The notes under the pieces are model-generated. The model did not search any database, was not told the DNA's origin, and saw nothing but the letters and a program-made list of their open reading frames with translations. 11,981 nucleotides of DNA from Micromonospora chersina (GTDB taxonomy: Bacteria; Actinomycetota; Actinomycetes; Mycobacteriales; Micromonosporaceae), in the NCBI RefSeq assembly GCF_900091475.1, contig NZ_FMIB01000001.1:1-11981 (forward strand). Direction: 5' to 3'. Both the position numbers and the translations under genes were made by a program. Positions 1-7,928 of the stretch are shown here, in pieces. Positions within the stretch are counted from its first letter, which is position 1. Every line of letters begins with the position of its first letter.

Positions 1-742
1 TCGCGCAGCGAGTCGGCGCGGCTGCGCAGGGTCTCGTGCACCTGGGCGCCCTCGCTTCCGGAGGAGCGCATGATGGCCCCCACGTCGCCCAGCTCCGGGA
101 TGCCGATCCGGTCGGCCAGCTCCTGGAGCTCGTCCCAGGGCGAGTGCATCTGGAGCTGGGCGATCCGCAGCGCCTCCCGGATCCGGTCGAAGACCCAGCC
201 GTCGCAGACCGCCGCCGCGCGCCCCAGCGACTGCACCGGGCCGTGCGCCGCGGAGAGCTGCAAGGCCACCAGGTCCAGGTAGGTGCAGACCGCCTGGCGG
301 AACTCGTCCCGCGCGGCGTCCGCCCGGGCCAGCACCGCCCGGTGCGCGAGCAGGCCGGCGACCAGCGCCAACCCCAGGCTCCCCACCACGGGTACGGCCA
401 GCCGGCAGCCGCCACCCCGCCCAGGAAGAGCACGGCCGAGGCGACCGCCGGCGTGGCGAACCCGACCAGCGCGGAGAGCCAGCACCGACAGGGCGTACTG
501 CTCGGGGTCCGGTCGAGCAGGGCGAGCTGCCGGTGCGGCGGGCGCAGCCAGCGGGAGACACCGGCCGAGCCAGTCCGGCCCACTCCCGGCCACCGGGGCC
601 TGGCCGGGCGGCTGGTGCAGCCGGCGCAGCGCCGGGCCGAGCGCCGGGGTGGCCGGCAGGGCCTCGCGGACCACCAGGAACAGGCCCAGCCCGACGGCCG
701 CCCGCCCAGCACGGCGACCGCCAGCTGCCAGTTCACAATCAT
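1..742 (-). CDS. TadC-like platform protein, left copy (partial, frameshifted)
   Basis: This is the second T2SSF-type inner-membrane platform protein of the Tad pilus, partner of TadB and docking site of the CpaF motor. It starts at ATG 742, overlapping the tadB stop by 4 nt (ATGA), and runs off the left edge. Read with frame corrections, it opens with a membrane segment (residues about 6-25), has a second hydrophobic stretch near 450-340, and then a typical soluble T2SSF part containing DEFRQAVCTYLDLVALQLSA and, near the edge, GDVGAIMRSSGSEGAQVHET. As written it is broken: a G is missing near 706-712 compared with the right copy, and the frame changes again near 545-565 and 390-400, where no second copy exists for comparison. 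These look like sequencing errors, not decay. The family call rests on the T2SSF-like stretch and its place directly after tadB. The C-terminal end is outside the window. Confidence 0.8.
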   Translation of the reverse strand, partial: MIVNWQLAVAVLGGRPSGWACSWWSARPCRPPRRSARRCAGCTSRPARPRWPGVGRTGSAGVSRWLRPPHRQLALLDRTPSSTPCRCWLSALVGFATPAVASAVLFLGGVAAAGWPYPWWGAWGWRWSPACSRTGRCWPGRTPRGTSSARRSAPTWTWWPCSSPRRTARCSRWGARRRSATAGSSTGSGRRCGSPSSRCTRPGTSSRSWPTGSASRSWATWGPSCAPPEARAPRCTRPCAAAPTRCA

Positions 743-1634
743 GCGATCGCCTCCTCCGGGTCGGGTGCCGGCAGGAAGCGCGCCGGGCGGGGCGGCTGGC
801 TCATCGACCGCACCCAGACCAGCAGCCCGACGAAGGCCGCCCCGAGCACCGCCATCACCAGTTGCCCGACGACCGTCCCGTACGGCTTCACGTAGTCGCT
901 GTTGACCAGCCCGTACGCGAGCGTGGCCAGGGTCATCCCGGTGAGGAAGCGGACCGCGAACCGGGGCTGCGTCCGCTTCGCCTCGACCTCGCGCCGGGTG
1001 GCCACCTCGGCCGAGGCGGCGGCGGCGATCGAGCCGAGCACGTCGCCGAGGCGCTCGCCCCGGTCGGTGAGGTGCAGGATCAGCGCCGCCACACCTGGTC
1101 GCAGACCGGGTCGGCGATCTCGTCGGCGAAGGCCAGCAGGGCGGATTTCGCCAGCCAGCCGGCCTGGAGGCGGGCCGCCAGGGTGCGTACCTCCTCCTGG
1201 ATCTCCTCCGGCGCGGTGGCGATGGTGCCGATGATGGCCTGCTGGAGCCCTGGCCGGTGTTGGAGATGTCCTTGAGCCGCCGGGTCCACTCGCCGACCGC
1301 TCGATGCGGGCGATGGCCCGCTGCTCGGCGCGACCACCGCGAAGAGCCACGGCACGCCGGGCACCGCGAGCCCCACCAGGAGGCCGACCACCGGCAGCCC
1401 GGTGAGCAGGAAGGCCAGCGCGCCGGCCACGACGGCCGCGCCGAGCAGCACCTGGTGGCGGTGCTGCTCCCGGCGGCCGGCCCCGGAGCCGGTCCAGAGC
1501 CGGCTCAGCCCGGGCCCGGCGCCCGCCGCCGACCGGGGCGGCCGGCGGGTGCCGACCAGCGCGACCACCGCCAGCACCAGCCCGGCCACGCACGCGGCCC
1601 CGGAGACCAGGGCGATCAACTCGATGGTCGTCAT
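739..1634 (-). CDS. TadB-like platform protein, left copy (frameshifted as written)
   Basis: This is an integral inner-membrane protein of the Tad pilus with a T2SSF domain; it forms the assembly platform with TadC. The corrected protein is 299 aa: an N-terminal membrane segment (about 5-28), one or two more at 62-100, a cytoplasmic T2SSF region (about 115-215, with EWTRRLKDISNTGQGLQQAI and ADEIADPVCDQVVAAL), and two C-terminal segments (about 231-245 and 258-277). The ATG at 1634 lies 4 nt after the corrected cpaF stop; the stop at 739 overlaps the tadC start. As written the frame breaks near 1334-1338 and 1090-1093, where the right copy has the extra G, and near 1290 and 1248, where both copies lack one base. 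Restoring these four bases gives exactly 900 nt. I therefore regard it as an intact gene misread. Confidence 0.85.
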
Positions 1635-1638
1635 GAGG

Positions 1639-3167
1639 TCACCGCCGCCCCAGTCGGGTGTGCCGGGGCCGCCGCCAGGCGCCCGTGCCGGCCTCGATGA
1701 ACCGGGTCAGCAGCCGGGCGTCGTAGCCGACCCGGAGCAGTTGGTCGCGGATCCGCTCGGGCAGGTGGCGGGCACCGCCCGGCCGTCCGGTCCCGGGCCG
1801 AAGACGCTGGTGGTGGTGATCCGGTTGCCCTCGCCGACGCCGATGACCTCCTCGACGTGCGAGACGAAGCGGTGCTTGCGGCCGCCGATCGCCGTCTCGT
1901 CCTCGACCGTGACGTAGACGATCAGGTCCAGCGCGTTGCCCGCCATGCGGCGGGCCTGGTCGACGGTCATCTCCCGGCCGTGGGCCAGCGCCAGCTCGAT
2001 GATCCGCTCACCCACCCCGGCCGGGGTGCGCGCGTGGATCGTGCACATCGACCCGCGGCTGGTGGTCATCGCCTGGAGCATCGGCACGATCTCCCGGGAC
2101 CGCACCTCGCCGACGATGATCCGCAGCACGCCCATCCGCAGCGACACCGGGATGAGGTCGGCGATGCTCACCTCGCCGGCGGGCCGCCCGTCCAGCCCGC
2201 GCTCGCCGTGCCCCTCCCGGGACTCGAAGCTCATCACCGCCCGGTGCTTGTGCCCGCGCCGGGCCGGCAGCAGCTCCCGGCTCTCCTCCAGCAGCACGTA
2301 CGGCTCGTCGGCCGGGATCTCGTCCATGAGCGCGCGGATGACAGTGGTCTTCCCGGCCCCGGCCAGCCCGGCGACCATGATGTTCAGCCCGGCCCGCATG
2401 GACGCGCGGAGGAAGTCGCGCAGCAGCGGGTCGATCATCTCGTCCAGGTCGGGCCGGCCACCGGCGATGTCCTCCAGGCTCACGGCGAGCGTGTTGTGCT
2501 TGCGGATCACCGCGTACGGGCGGTGGCTGACCAGGAAGACCGCGGCGAGCCGGCTGCCGTCGGGCAGTTGCAGGTCGAGCGTCGGCTTGGAGGTGGACAG
2601 CGACCGCTCGGTCGCCCCGGCCCGGCGGGCCGCCGCCTGGAGGATCTCCACCAACTCGTCGTCGCTGTCGGCGATCGGCTCGGCCCAGTCCACGCCGCCG
2701 CCGTGCCGGGTGATGCGCACCTGGTCGCAGCCGAGGATGTGCACCTCCTCGATGGTGTCGTCGACAAGCAGCGTCTGGAGCCGGCCCAGACCGACCAGCT
2801 CGGCGGTCACCTGGTCGAGCAGCAGCCGCTCCTCGTCGGCGGCCATCGGCGTGCCGGCCCGGCGGACCGAGTCCGCGTACGCGGAGACCACGGCGACGGC
2901 CAGCCGGGCCCGCTCGACCTCCTCGGCGTCCGCGTCGAACTCCCGGCCGCGCTGCCAGAGGGTGAGCCGCTCGCTGAGTTCCCGGCGCAGCTCGCGGACC
3001 ACCGCGAAGTCGACCCGGGGGCGGGGCGGCGGGGGTGGCGGCGCGACCGGTACGGCGGGCGCCGGGGGCAGGTGGTGCCGCGCGTTGGGCGGGACCAGCG
3101 GCGGCACCGTCGAGGTGGCGCCGGGCTGCTGGCCGCGCGGGTCGTGCGAGACCGGCTCAAACCGCAC
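1639..3167 (-). CDS. CpaF/TadA secretion ATPase, left copy (frameshift near C-terminus)
   Basis: This is the hexameric GspE/VirB11-type ATPase that powers Tad pilus assembly from the cytoplasmic face. The corrected protein is 509 aa. It has a proline-rich N-terminal tail (about 22-51), a helical N-terminal domain, then the ATPase core: Walker A GLAGAGKT at 267-274 (Lys273), Walker B LRIIVGE with Glu354, and the His box MCTIHART with His378. The start is GTG 3167; a weak G-rich site precedes it and no better in-frame start is visible. As written, a C is missing in the run mirrored at 1770-1772, so the frame leaves the true one 42 codons early and stops at 1707. The correct frame ends at TGA 1641-1639, since this copy keeps the four-base run at 1648-1651 that the right copy has lost. 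It lies between tadZ and tadB in the same direction, with no room for separate promoters. Confidence 0.93.
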
Positions 3168-3989
3168 CGGACACCCCCGGCGTGCTCGGCGCGCTCACCG
3201 CGCGGGGGGCCGGGGCTCCCGGCCAGGCCAGCCGGGCCCGCCGCCGGTCCAGCAACGCCCGGACCGGCACCTCCAGCGCGCCGGCCGCGCGCATGAGCGG
3301 CCGGTTGGCGCGTACGGTGCCGCCGTGCCCGAGCACCTCGGCGGTACGCGGGTCGTGCGGCAGCCGGGCGATCACCGGCAGCCGCAGCGCCTTGCTGATC
3401 TCGCTGCCGCCGTGCCCGTCCCCGACCACCAGCAGGCGCAGGGTGCCCGGGGGATCCGGTGCTCGGCGAAGTCCCGCTCGATGGCCTTGACCGTGGCGCG
3501 GGTGGCGGACAGGTCGGGCAGGTGGGCCCGGGTGACCAGCAGCACGACGGCCGCCGCCCGCAGCACCGGCCACGGTGGATCACCGACCTGCAACCGGCCA
3601 CAGTCGACAACAACGTCGTATGGCGGGACGCCCCGCTCCAGGCTGGTGAAGAAGTCGGCGAAGCGCTGCCAGAGCGGGGTGACGCTGCCGGCCTGGGCCG
3701 GGTCGACCACGCCGGGCAGCAGCAGCCGCTCCCGCCTCGGCGCGTCCAGGTCGACGAGCTGGGACCAGAAGGCGTTCTCCAGGTTGCCGTCGCGCAGCTC
3801 CCCGACGGCCAGTTCGCCGAGGCCGCGCGGGCCGTCGAGCGCCCCGCCCAGGTAGCCGGCGAGGATCGAGCCGCCCGCCGGGTCGCACTCGGCCAGCACC
3901 AGCCGGCGGTGCCAGCTCAGCGTGGCGGCCAGCGCGGCGGTGGTGACGCCCGGCGACCCCTTCGCCGACACCATGGCGATGATCGCCAT
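3157..3989 (-). CDS. TadZ/CpaE-like MinD-family ATPase, left copy (frameshifted)
   Basis: This is a ParA/MinD-type P-loop protein of the kind that places the Tad machine in the cell. The ATG at 3989 shares one base with the cpaB stop. The N-terminus has a deviant Walker A, KGSPGVTT at 10-17: the signature Lys10 is present but the usual P-loop lysine is Val15. ECDPAGG at 34-40 resembles Walker A', and YDVVVDCG (Asp129) is Walker B-like. Both arms have only five C in the run at 3449-3453, which throws the frame at about residue 180. One more C restores PPGTLRLLVVGDG and a normal C-terminal half with VIARLPHDPRTAEVLGHGG. In this copy a six-base run at 3204-3209 gives a 277-aa protein ending at 3157 and overlapping the cpaF start by 11 nt; the right copy ends 13 residues sooner. 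No receiver domain is visible, so it is shorter than proteobacterial CpaE. Confidence 0.83.
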
Positions 3990-4651
3990 CAGGCCGCCTC
4001 GGTGAGCACGAGCGCGATCCGGTCGTCGGCCGCCAGCGCCACCACGGCCGGCACGTCCCGGATGGCCAGCGCCAGGTAGACCACCACGTCGTCGTTCTCC
4101 GGCGTGGCGGTGTCGATCACGGTGGCCTCGAACCGGGTGCCGCCGCCGCGCGTGGCCTCGGTGCCACCGGCGCTGGTGTCGGGTGTGCTGACCAGCAGCA
4201 CCTTGTCGCCGGGGTGCAGTTTGCGGGCCGGCACCTGGCTCGGCTCCAGCCCCAGCGCGAGCTGCTGCTGCCCGGGGCCGAGCAGCGGCGCGTCGGTGAG
4301 CTGGGCCGGGGTGAGCAGCGTGCCGGGGGTGAGCCGGACGGCGGCCCGCCGGCCCAGCACCTCCTTGATCCGGTCGGCCCGCACCGGCTGGAGTTCCCGC
4401 CCGCCGGACACCCGCACCGGGACGAGGTCGTCGGCGGTGAGCTGCCGGCCGACCTCGACCGGCCGGGCCACCGCGAGATAGCTGCCGGTGGAGCGCACCG
4501 AGGTGACCGCGAAGGCCGCGCCCAGGCCGCCGAGGGCGATCAGCAGCACGGCCAGGCCGAGCAGGCCGGGGCGGATCCGCCGCTGCCGGACCACCTTGGG
4601 CGGCGCCACCGGCGCGTCCAGGGGAGTCCCGTTCCGCGTCGCCACACTCAC
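3989..4651 (-). CDS. SAF-domain protein, CpaB/RcpC-like (intact, 220 aa)
   Basis: This is the only gene of the window that reads cleanly end to end in this arm. It encodes a basic N-terminal tail, one membrane segment (about 29-50), an SAF domain (about 57-118: YLAVARPVEVGRQLTADDLV through VLGRRAAVRLTPGTLLTPAQ) and a C-terminal RcpC/CpaB-like part starting at GLEPSQVPARKLHPGDKVLL. CpaB/RcpC proteins are envelope parts of Tad pilus systems, linked in Gram-negatives to the secretin. In a monoderm the partner is unknown and may be cell-wall glycan. The GTG at 4651 has GGAG about 9 nt upstream; a second GTG two codons on is an alternative. It follows a 55-nt gap with a hairpin and overlaps tadZ by one base. 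SAF domains also occur in sialate synthases and antifreeze-like proteins; the neighbours decide here. Confidence 0.88.
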   Translation of the reverse strand: MSVATRNGTPLDAPVAPPKVVRQRRIRPGLLGLAVLLIALGGLGAAFAVTSVRSTGSYLAVARPVEVGRQLTADDLVPVRVSGGRELQPVRADRIKEVLGRRAAVRLTPGTLLTPAQLTDAPLLGPGQQQLALGLEPSQVPARKLHPGDKVLLVSTPDTSAGGTEATRGGGTRFEATVIDTATPENDDVVVYLALAIRDVPAVVALAADDRIALVLTEAA

Positions 4652-4663
4652 TGCGTCATCTCC

Positions 4664-4688
4664 GTTCGCGACTGCGGGGCTCGCAAAC
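4664..4688. other. hairpin in the gap before cpaB, left copy
   Basis: GTTCGCGA (4664-4671) pairs with TCGCAAAC (4681-4688), eight pairs including one G-T wobble, around a nine-base loop. There is no T run, so it is not a classical terminator. It is the only hairpin seen in the only real gap inside the operon, and it is identical in the other arm (7892-7916). It could set relative expression of the secreted protein and the machine genes, or be a dispersed intergenic repeat of this genus. Both are inference. Confidence 0.55.
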
Positions 4689-4706
4689 CCGGCTCACTCC
4701 TCGCGC

Positions 4707-5677
4707 TCACCGTGTCACCACCTGAAGTTCGTTGATCTGCACCGGGACCGTTCCGCTGACCCGGCTCTGGGCGATCTCGCCGCTCTCGCCCCCGCCGGAC
4801 CACTCGACGGTCCAGAACGTGGTGGCGCTGACCTGGTAGGTGCCGGCCCGGGCGTAGCCGCGGTCGTAGCCGCAGTCGGGCGAGGTGCGCCCGGCCCGGG
4901 GGCCGTCGGCGGTGTAGGGCGTGCCCGGCCCCGTGCAGGTGACCTGGGTGCCGTCGCCCATGGTCCAGACGATCCGCGTGACCCGGGCGGTGATCTCGAC
5001 GGTCAGCCCGCGGTCCGAGGCGGAGGCGCGCAGCGGCCCGAAGTAGGACGCCCCGCCGCTGGCCCACATCCAGACCGGCAGCCCGACGAGGCCGGGACCC
5101 TTGCTGCGTCGGGGCGCGACGGCGACCCGGGTGGCAGCAGCGAGATCGAGGCCAGGGCGCGGCGGGCCAGTTCCTCCGGGTCGGGCGGCGCGCCGTAGCC
5201 GGGCGGCGGCCCGTCGCGCAGCACGACGCTCTGCGCGCCCAGGTCGCCGCCGTTGCAGGTCCGGACGTACCACTGCTGGCCCTCGGGGGCGGTGGGCTGG
5301 GGCTCGGCCAGCTTGTAGTAGCAGCCGTCGCCGTTGTTGAACCAGCCGAGCAGGTCGTCGTAGCAGGGGATGACCCGGCCGTTCCACTGGCACTTCGCCG
5401 CGGCGCCGCCGCCGTCCCCGCCTCCTCCGCCGGGGTCGCCGCCGCCGCCCGGCCCGCCCGGGGTGCCGGGTTCGTCGTCCCAGACGTTGCAGTCGTTCTG
5501 CCCGGGCGGGCACTCGCCGCCGGGGTTGCCGGCACGGGCGGACGCGCCGGTCGCCAGCAGCGCGGGCGCGCCGGTCAGCGCCAGCAGCAGCGCGAGCCCG
5601 GCGGTGAGCAGCAGCCGGCGGGGCGTCCCGGCCCGGGCCGGCCGGGCCGGGACACCCCTTCCTCCCCAGGTCAACAC
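4707..5677 (-). CDS. secreted Cys-rich protein with PKD-like C-terminus, left copy (frameshifted)
   Basis: This is an exported protein of the type found at the head of actinobacterial tad operons, often misnamed ATP/GTP-binding protein; no P-loop is present. The corrected length is 323 aa. A signal peptide with a long hydrophobic core (about 21-43) ends in ASARA at 45-49. A Gly/Pro/Asp-rich linker (50-94) follows, then a Cys-rich middle (KCQWNGRVIPC, GWFNNGDGCYY, WYVRTCNGG), the conserved-looking GLVGLPVWMW at 196-205, and a C-terminal beta-rich part with IVWTMGDGTQVTCTGPGTPY and YQVSATTFWTVEW, which resembles a PKD fold. There are eight cysteines (56, 63, 96, 105, 119, 141, 248, 269), an even number suiting disulfides. 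As written this copy lacks one base near 5129-5131 and shifts frame after LLPP; the right copy is correct there. The start is taken as GTG 5677, overlapping the lipoprotein stop, but is uncertain. Confidence 0.78.
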
Positions 5678-6238
5678 GGCTGGTCCTGGTGTCCGGCGCC
5701 GGCGCTGATCAGCCACCGGCCGTCCGGGTAGCGGGTCGCGGTGGCGGTGGCCAGGTAGCGCCCGCCGCGGGTGCCGGGGACGACCCGGCGGTCCTTGGCG
5801 TAGACGAGGCGGTAGCCGGTCGCGTCCAGGCAGTCCTGGATCTCGACGGTGGGCGGATCGGCGGCCAGGTCGACCGCGACGACCGTGGGATCGGAAACGA
5901 GTCTTCCGGTACGCATGGCGCCGTGCTCCTTCGCCTCGCGAATTGCCACCCGCACCCGGGTCAGCAACGGATCCGCCACGAATCGGGCCAGTGCGGGATG
6001 GGCCGGATCGCTGCGCGCGCTCGCCGCCCGGGACGCGTCGAGATAGCCGGAATAGGCGGCGAGCGCGGCCTTTCCGGCTGATTCCTCCTCCGGCGCCGGA
6101 ATGCGCGACGGGTGCGGCGGCGCCCCCGGCCAGCGGGCGGGTCGCCGCCTCCGGCTCGCTGCCGCAGCCGCCGGTGGCGGCCAGTAGAGCAAGGCTGAGC
6201 AGGCAGATTTCCCATCGGCGGGATTGCCGTGTGCGCAA
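5671..6238 (-). CDS. NTF2-like lipoprotein, left copy (one frameshift)
   Basis: This is the first gene of the operon. The corrected protein is 188 aa, with a basic start, a hydrophobic core (about 11-21) and a lipobox-like ATGGC ending at Cys25; the -3 position is Thr, so lipidation is likely but not certain. The mature part begins with a disordered Glu/Ala stretch, then AALAAYSGYLDASRAA, an alpha-beta body and the motif VEIQDCLDATGYRLV (131-145), ending HQDQPC. This layout resembles the small NTF2/SnoaL-like lipoproteins common in actinobacteria; its function is unknown. The TTG at 6238 was chosen because GAGGAGGG lies 7 nt upstream and no ATG or GTG gives the signal sequence. One extra base near 6090 breaks the frame here; the right copy is correct at that site but wrong at three others. 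Its stop overlaps the next gene's start, suggesting coupled translation. Confidence 0.72.
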
Positions 6239-6245
6239 CGCCGGG

Positions 6246-6253
6246 CCCTCCTC
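6246..6253 (-). promoter_or_regulatory. ribosome binding site for the lipoprotein gene, left copy
   Basis: On the minus strand this reads GAGGAGGG, 7 nt before TTG 6238. It is the strongest Shine-Dalgarno match in frame with its gene and decides the unusual TTG start. Confidence 0.7.
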
Positions 6254-6278
6254 GGTGGCGGCCCGGGCCGCATCAACG

Positions 6279-6299
6279 CACTCCGGCATGCCCGGAGTG
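6279..6299. repeat. palindrome at the turn of the inverted repeat
   Basis: CACTCCGG at 6279-6286 is matched by CCGGAGTG at 6292-6299, around CATGC. With one extra G restored on the left side the two halves become a perfect palindrome centred on GCATGC. The 25-30 bases just outside are the least well matched part of the whole repeat: 6261-6278 and the mirror 6300-6320 differ by several bases. This is the fold point, either a natural hairpin that primed a fold-back or simply the point where a read turned round. Confidence 0.85.
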
Positions 6300-6325
6300 G
6301 CGGTTGACGGACCCGGGCCGCCACC

Positions 6326-6333
6326 GAGGAGGG
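6326..6333 (+). promoter_or_regulatory. ribosome binding site for the lipoprotein gene, right copy
   Basis: GAGGAGGG is placed 7 nt before TTG 6341, the mirror of the site at 6246-6253. The TTGACG at 6304 is not followed by a usable -10, and the DNA further upstream belongs to the fold, so the promoter cannot be read. Confidence 0.7.
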
Positions 6334-6340
6334 CCCGGCG

Positions 6341-6908
6341 TTGCGCACACGGCAATCCCGCCGATGGGAAATCTGCCTGCTCAGCCTTGCTCTACTGGCC
6401 GCCACCGGCGGCTGCGGCAGCGAGCCGGAGGCGGCGACCCGCCCGCTGGCCGGGGGCGCCGCCGCACCCGTCGCGCATTCCGGCGCCGAGGAGGAATCAG
6501 CCGGAAAGGGCCGCGCTCGCCGCCTATTCCGGCTATCTCGACGCGTCCCGGGCGGCGAGCGCGCGCAGCGATCCGGCCCCATCCCGCACTGGCCCGATTC
6601 GTGGCGGATCCGTTGCTGACCCGGGTGCGGGTGGCAATTCGCGAGGCGAAGGAGCACGGCGCCATGCGTACCGGAAGACTCGTTTCCGATCCCACGGTCG
6701 TCGCGGTCGACCTGGCCGCCGATCCGCCACCGTCGAGATCCAGGACTGCCTGGACGCGACCGGCTACCGCCTCGTCTACGCCAAGGACCGCCGGGTCGTC
6801 CCCGGCACCCGCGGCGGGCGCTACCTGGCCACCGCCACCGCGACCCGCTACCCGGACGGCCGGTGGCTGATCAGCGCCGGCGCCGGACACCAGGACCAGC
6901 CGTGTTGA
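6341..6908 (+). CDS. NTF2-like lipoprotein, right copy (three frameshifts)
   Basis: This is the mirror copy of the 188-aa lipoprotein gene, from TTG 6341 to TGA 6906-6908. Here the Glu-rich stretch after the lipobox is correct (AEEESAGK near 6485-6508). There is one base too many in the G run at 6508-6510, one too many in the C run at 6577-6580, and one C missing near 6727; the left copy has the in-frame reading at all three. After correction the two copies give one identical protein ending in HQDQPC. Its stop codon overlaps the GTG start of the secreted-protein gene, so the two are probably translated together. As written no single frame spans it. Confidence 0.72.
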
Positions 6909-7873
6909 CCTGGGGAGGAAGGGGTGTCCCGGCCCGGCCGGCCCGGGCCGGGACGCCCCGCCGGCTGCTGCTCACCGCCGGGCTCGCGCTGCTGCTGGCG
7001 CTGACCGGCGCGCCCGCGCTGCTGGCGACCGGCGCGTCCGCCCGTGCCGGCAACCCCGGCGGCGAGTGCCCGCCCGGGCAGAACGACTGCAACGTCTGGG
7101 ACGACGAACCCGGCACCCCGGGCGGGCCGGGCGGCGGCGGCGACCCCGGCGGAGGAGGCGGGACGGCGGCGGCGCCGCGGCGAAGTGCCAGTGGAACGGC
7201 CGGGTCATCCCCTGCTACGACGACCTGCTCGGCTGGTTCAACAACGGCGACGGCTGCTACTACAAGCTGGCCGAGCCCCAGCCCACCGCCCCCGAGGGCC
7301 AGCAGTGGTACGTCCGGACCTGCAACGGCGGCGACCTGGGCGCGCAGAGCGTCGTGCTGCGCGACGGGCCGCCGCCCGGCTACGGCGCGGCCGCCCGACC
7401 CGGAGGAACTGGCCCGCCGCGCCCTGGCCTCGATCTCGCTGCTGCCACCCCGGGTCGCCGTCGCGCCCCGACGCAGCAAGGGTCCCGGCCTCGTCGGGCT
7501 GCCGGTCTGGATGTGGGCCAGCGGCGGGGCGTCCTACTTCGGGCCGCTGCGCGCCTCCGCCTCGGACCGCGGGCTGACCGTCGAGATCACCGCCCGGGTC
7601 ACGCGGATCGTCTGGACCATGGGCGACGGCACCCAGGTCACCTGCACGGGGCCGGGCACGCCCTACACCGCCGACGGCCCCCGGGCCGGGCGCACCTCGC
7701 CCGACTGCGGCTACGACCGCGGCTACGCCCGGGCCGGCACCTACCAGGTCAGCGCCACCACGTTCTGGACCGTCGAGTGGTCCGGCGGGGGCGAGAGCGG
7801 CGAGATCGCCCAGAGCCGGGTCAGCGGAACGGTCCCGGTGCAGATCAACGAACTTCAGGTGGTGACACGGTGA
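6902..7873 (+). CDS. secreted Cys-rich protein with PKD-like C-terminus, right copy (internal frameshift pair)
   Basis: This is the mirror copy of the 323-aa exported protein. It begins and ends in one frame, but the middle (about 7162-7390, covering the Cys-rich region) is out of frame because a G is missing in the run at 7160-7162 and an extra G sits at 7389-7390. The single long frame therefore contains about 75 nonsense residues. The region after 7390 is the better reading of the two: it carries SISLLPPRVAVAPRRSKGPG without a break. A strong GGAGGAA at 6914-6920 lies inside the coding region, five or so bases before GTG 6924. That GTG is out of frame as written; one more C in the following run would make it the natural start and remove seven residues from the N-terminus. 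Both arms read the same here. Confidence 0.78.
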   Translation: MLTWGGRGVPARPARAGTPRRLLLTAGLALLLALTGAPALLATGASARAGNPGGECPPGQNDCNVWDDEPGTPGGPGGGGDPGGGGGTAAAPRRSASGTAGSSPATTTCSAGSTTATAATTSWPSPSPPPPRASSGTSGPATAATWARRASCCATGRRPATARPPDPEELARRALASISLLPPRVAVAPRRSKGPGLVGLPVWMWASGGASYFGPLRASASDRGLTVEITARVTRIVWTMGDGTQVTCTGPGTPYTADGPRAGRTSPDCGYDRGYARAGTYQVSATTFWTVEWSGGGESGEIAQSRVSGTVPVQINELQVVTR

Positions 7874-7891
7874 GCGCGAGGAGTGAGCCGG

Positions 7892-7916
7892 GTTTGCGAG
7901 CCCCGCAGTCGCGAAC
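7892..7916. other. hairpin in the gap before cpaB, right copy
   Basis: GTTTGCGA (7892-7899) pairs with TCGCGAAC (7909-7916) around a nine-base loop, the mirror of 4664-4688 with no difference. It sits between the secreted-protein stop and the cpaB ribosome binding site. Confidence 0.55.
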
Positions 7917-7928
7917 GGAGATGACGCA

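Larger units (their letters stand above)
586..6288 (-). repeat. left arm of a 5.7-kb inverted repeat
   Basis: This stretch is the reverse complement of 6289-11981 from end to end. The repeat runs into the right window edge, so its true outer limit is unknown and positions 1-585 have no visible partner. Gene-to-gene distances match in the two arms: the cpaF reading frame spans 1529 nt in both, and the secreted-protein stop to cpaB start is the same length in both. The arms differ by 10 nt in total, all explained by small indels. The left arm is the more accurate reading through tadB, cpaB and the lipoprotein gene. Confidence 0.97.

Noticed and set aside
6279..6320. Divergent promoter or hairpin telomere at the centre
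   Set aside because: The TTGACG at 6304 has no plausible -10, and no protelomerase or telomere-capping gene is present. A 5.7-kb mirrored copy with noise-like indels is better explained by a fold-back artefact. The telomere idea is kept only as a remote alternative in the first finding.
5003..6908. Long open frames that cross the turn (for example 5003-6355 minus, 5671-6657 minus, 5943-6908 plus)
   Set aside because: They join the end of one arm to the start of the other and mix shifted lipoprotein frames. They depend wholly on the fold and would vanish with it.
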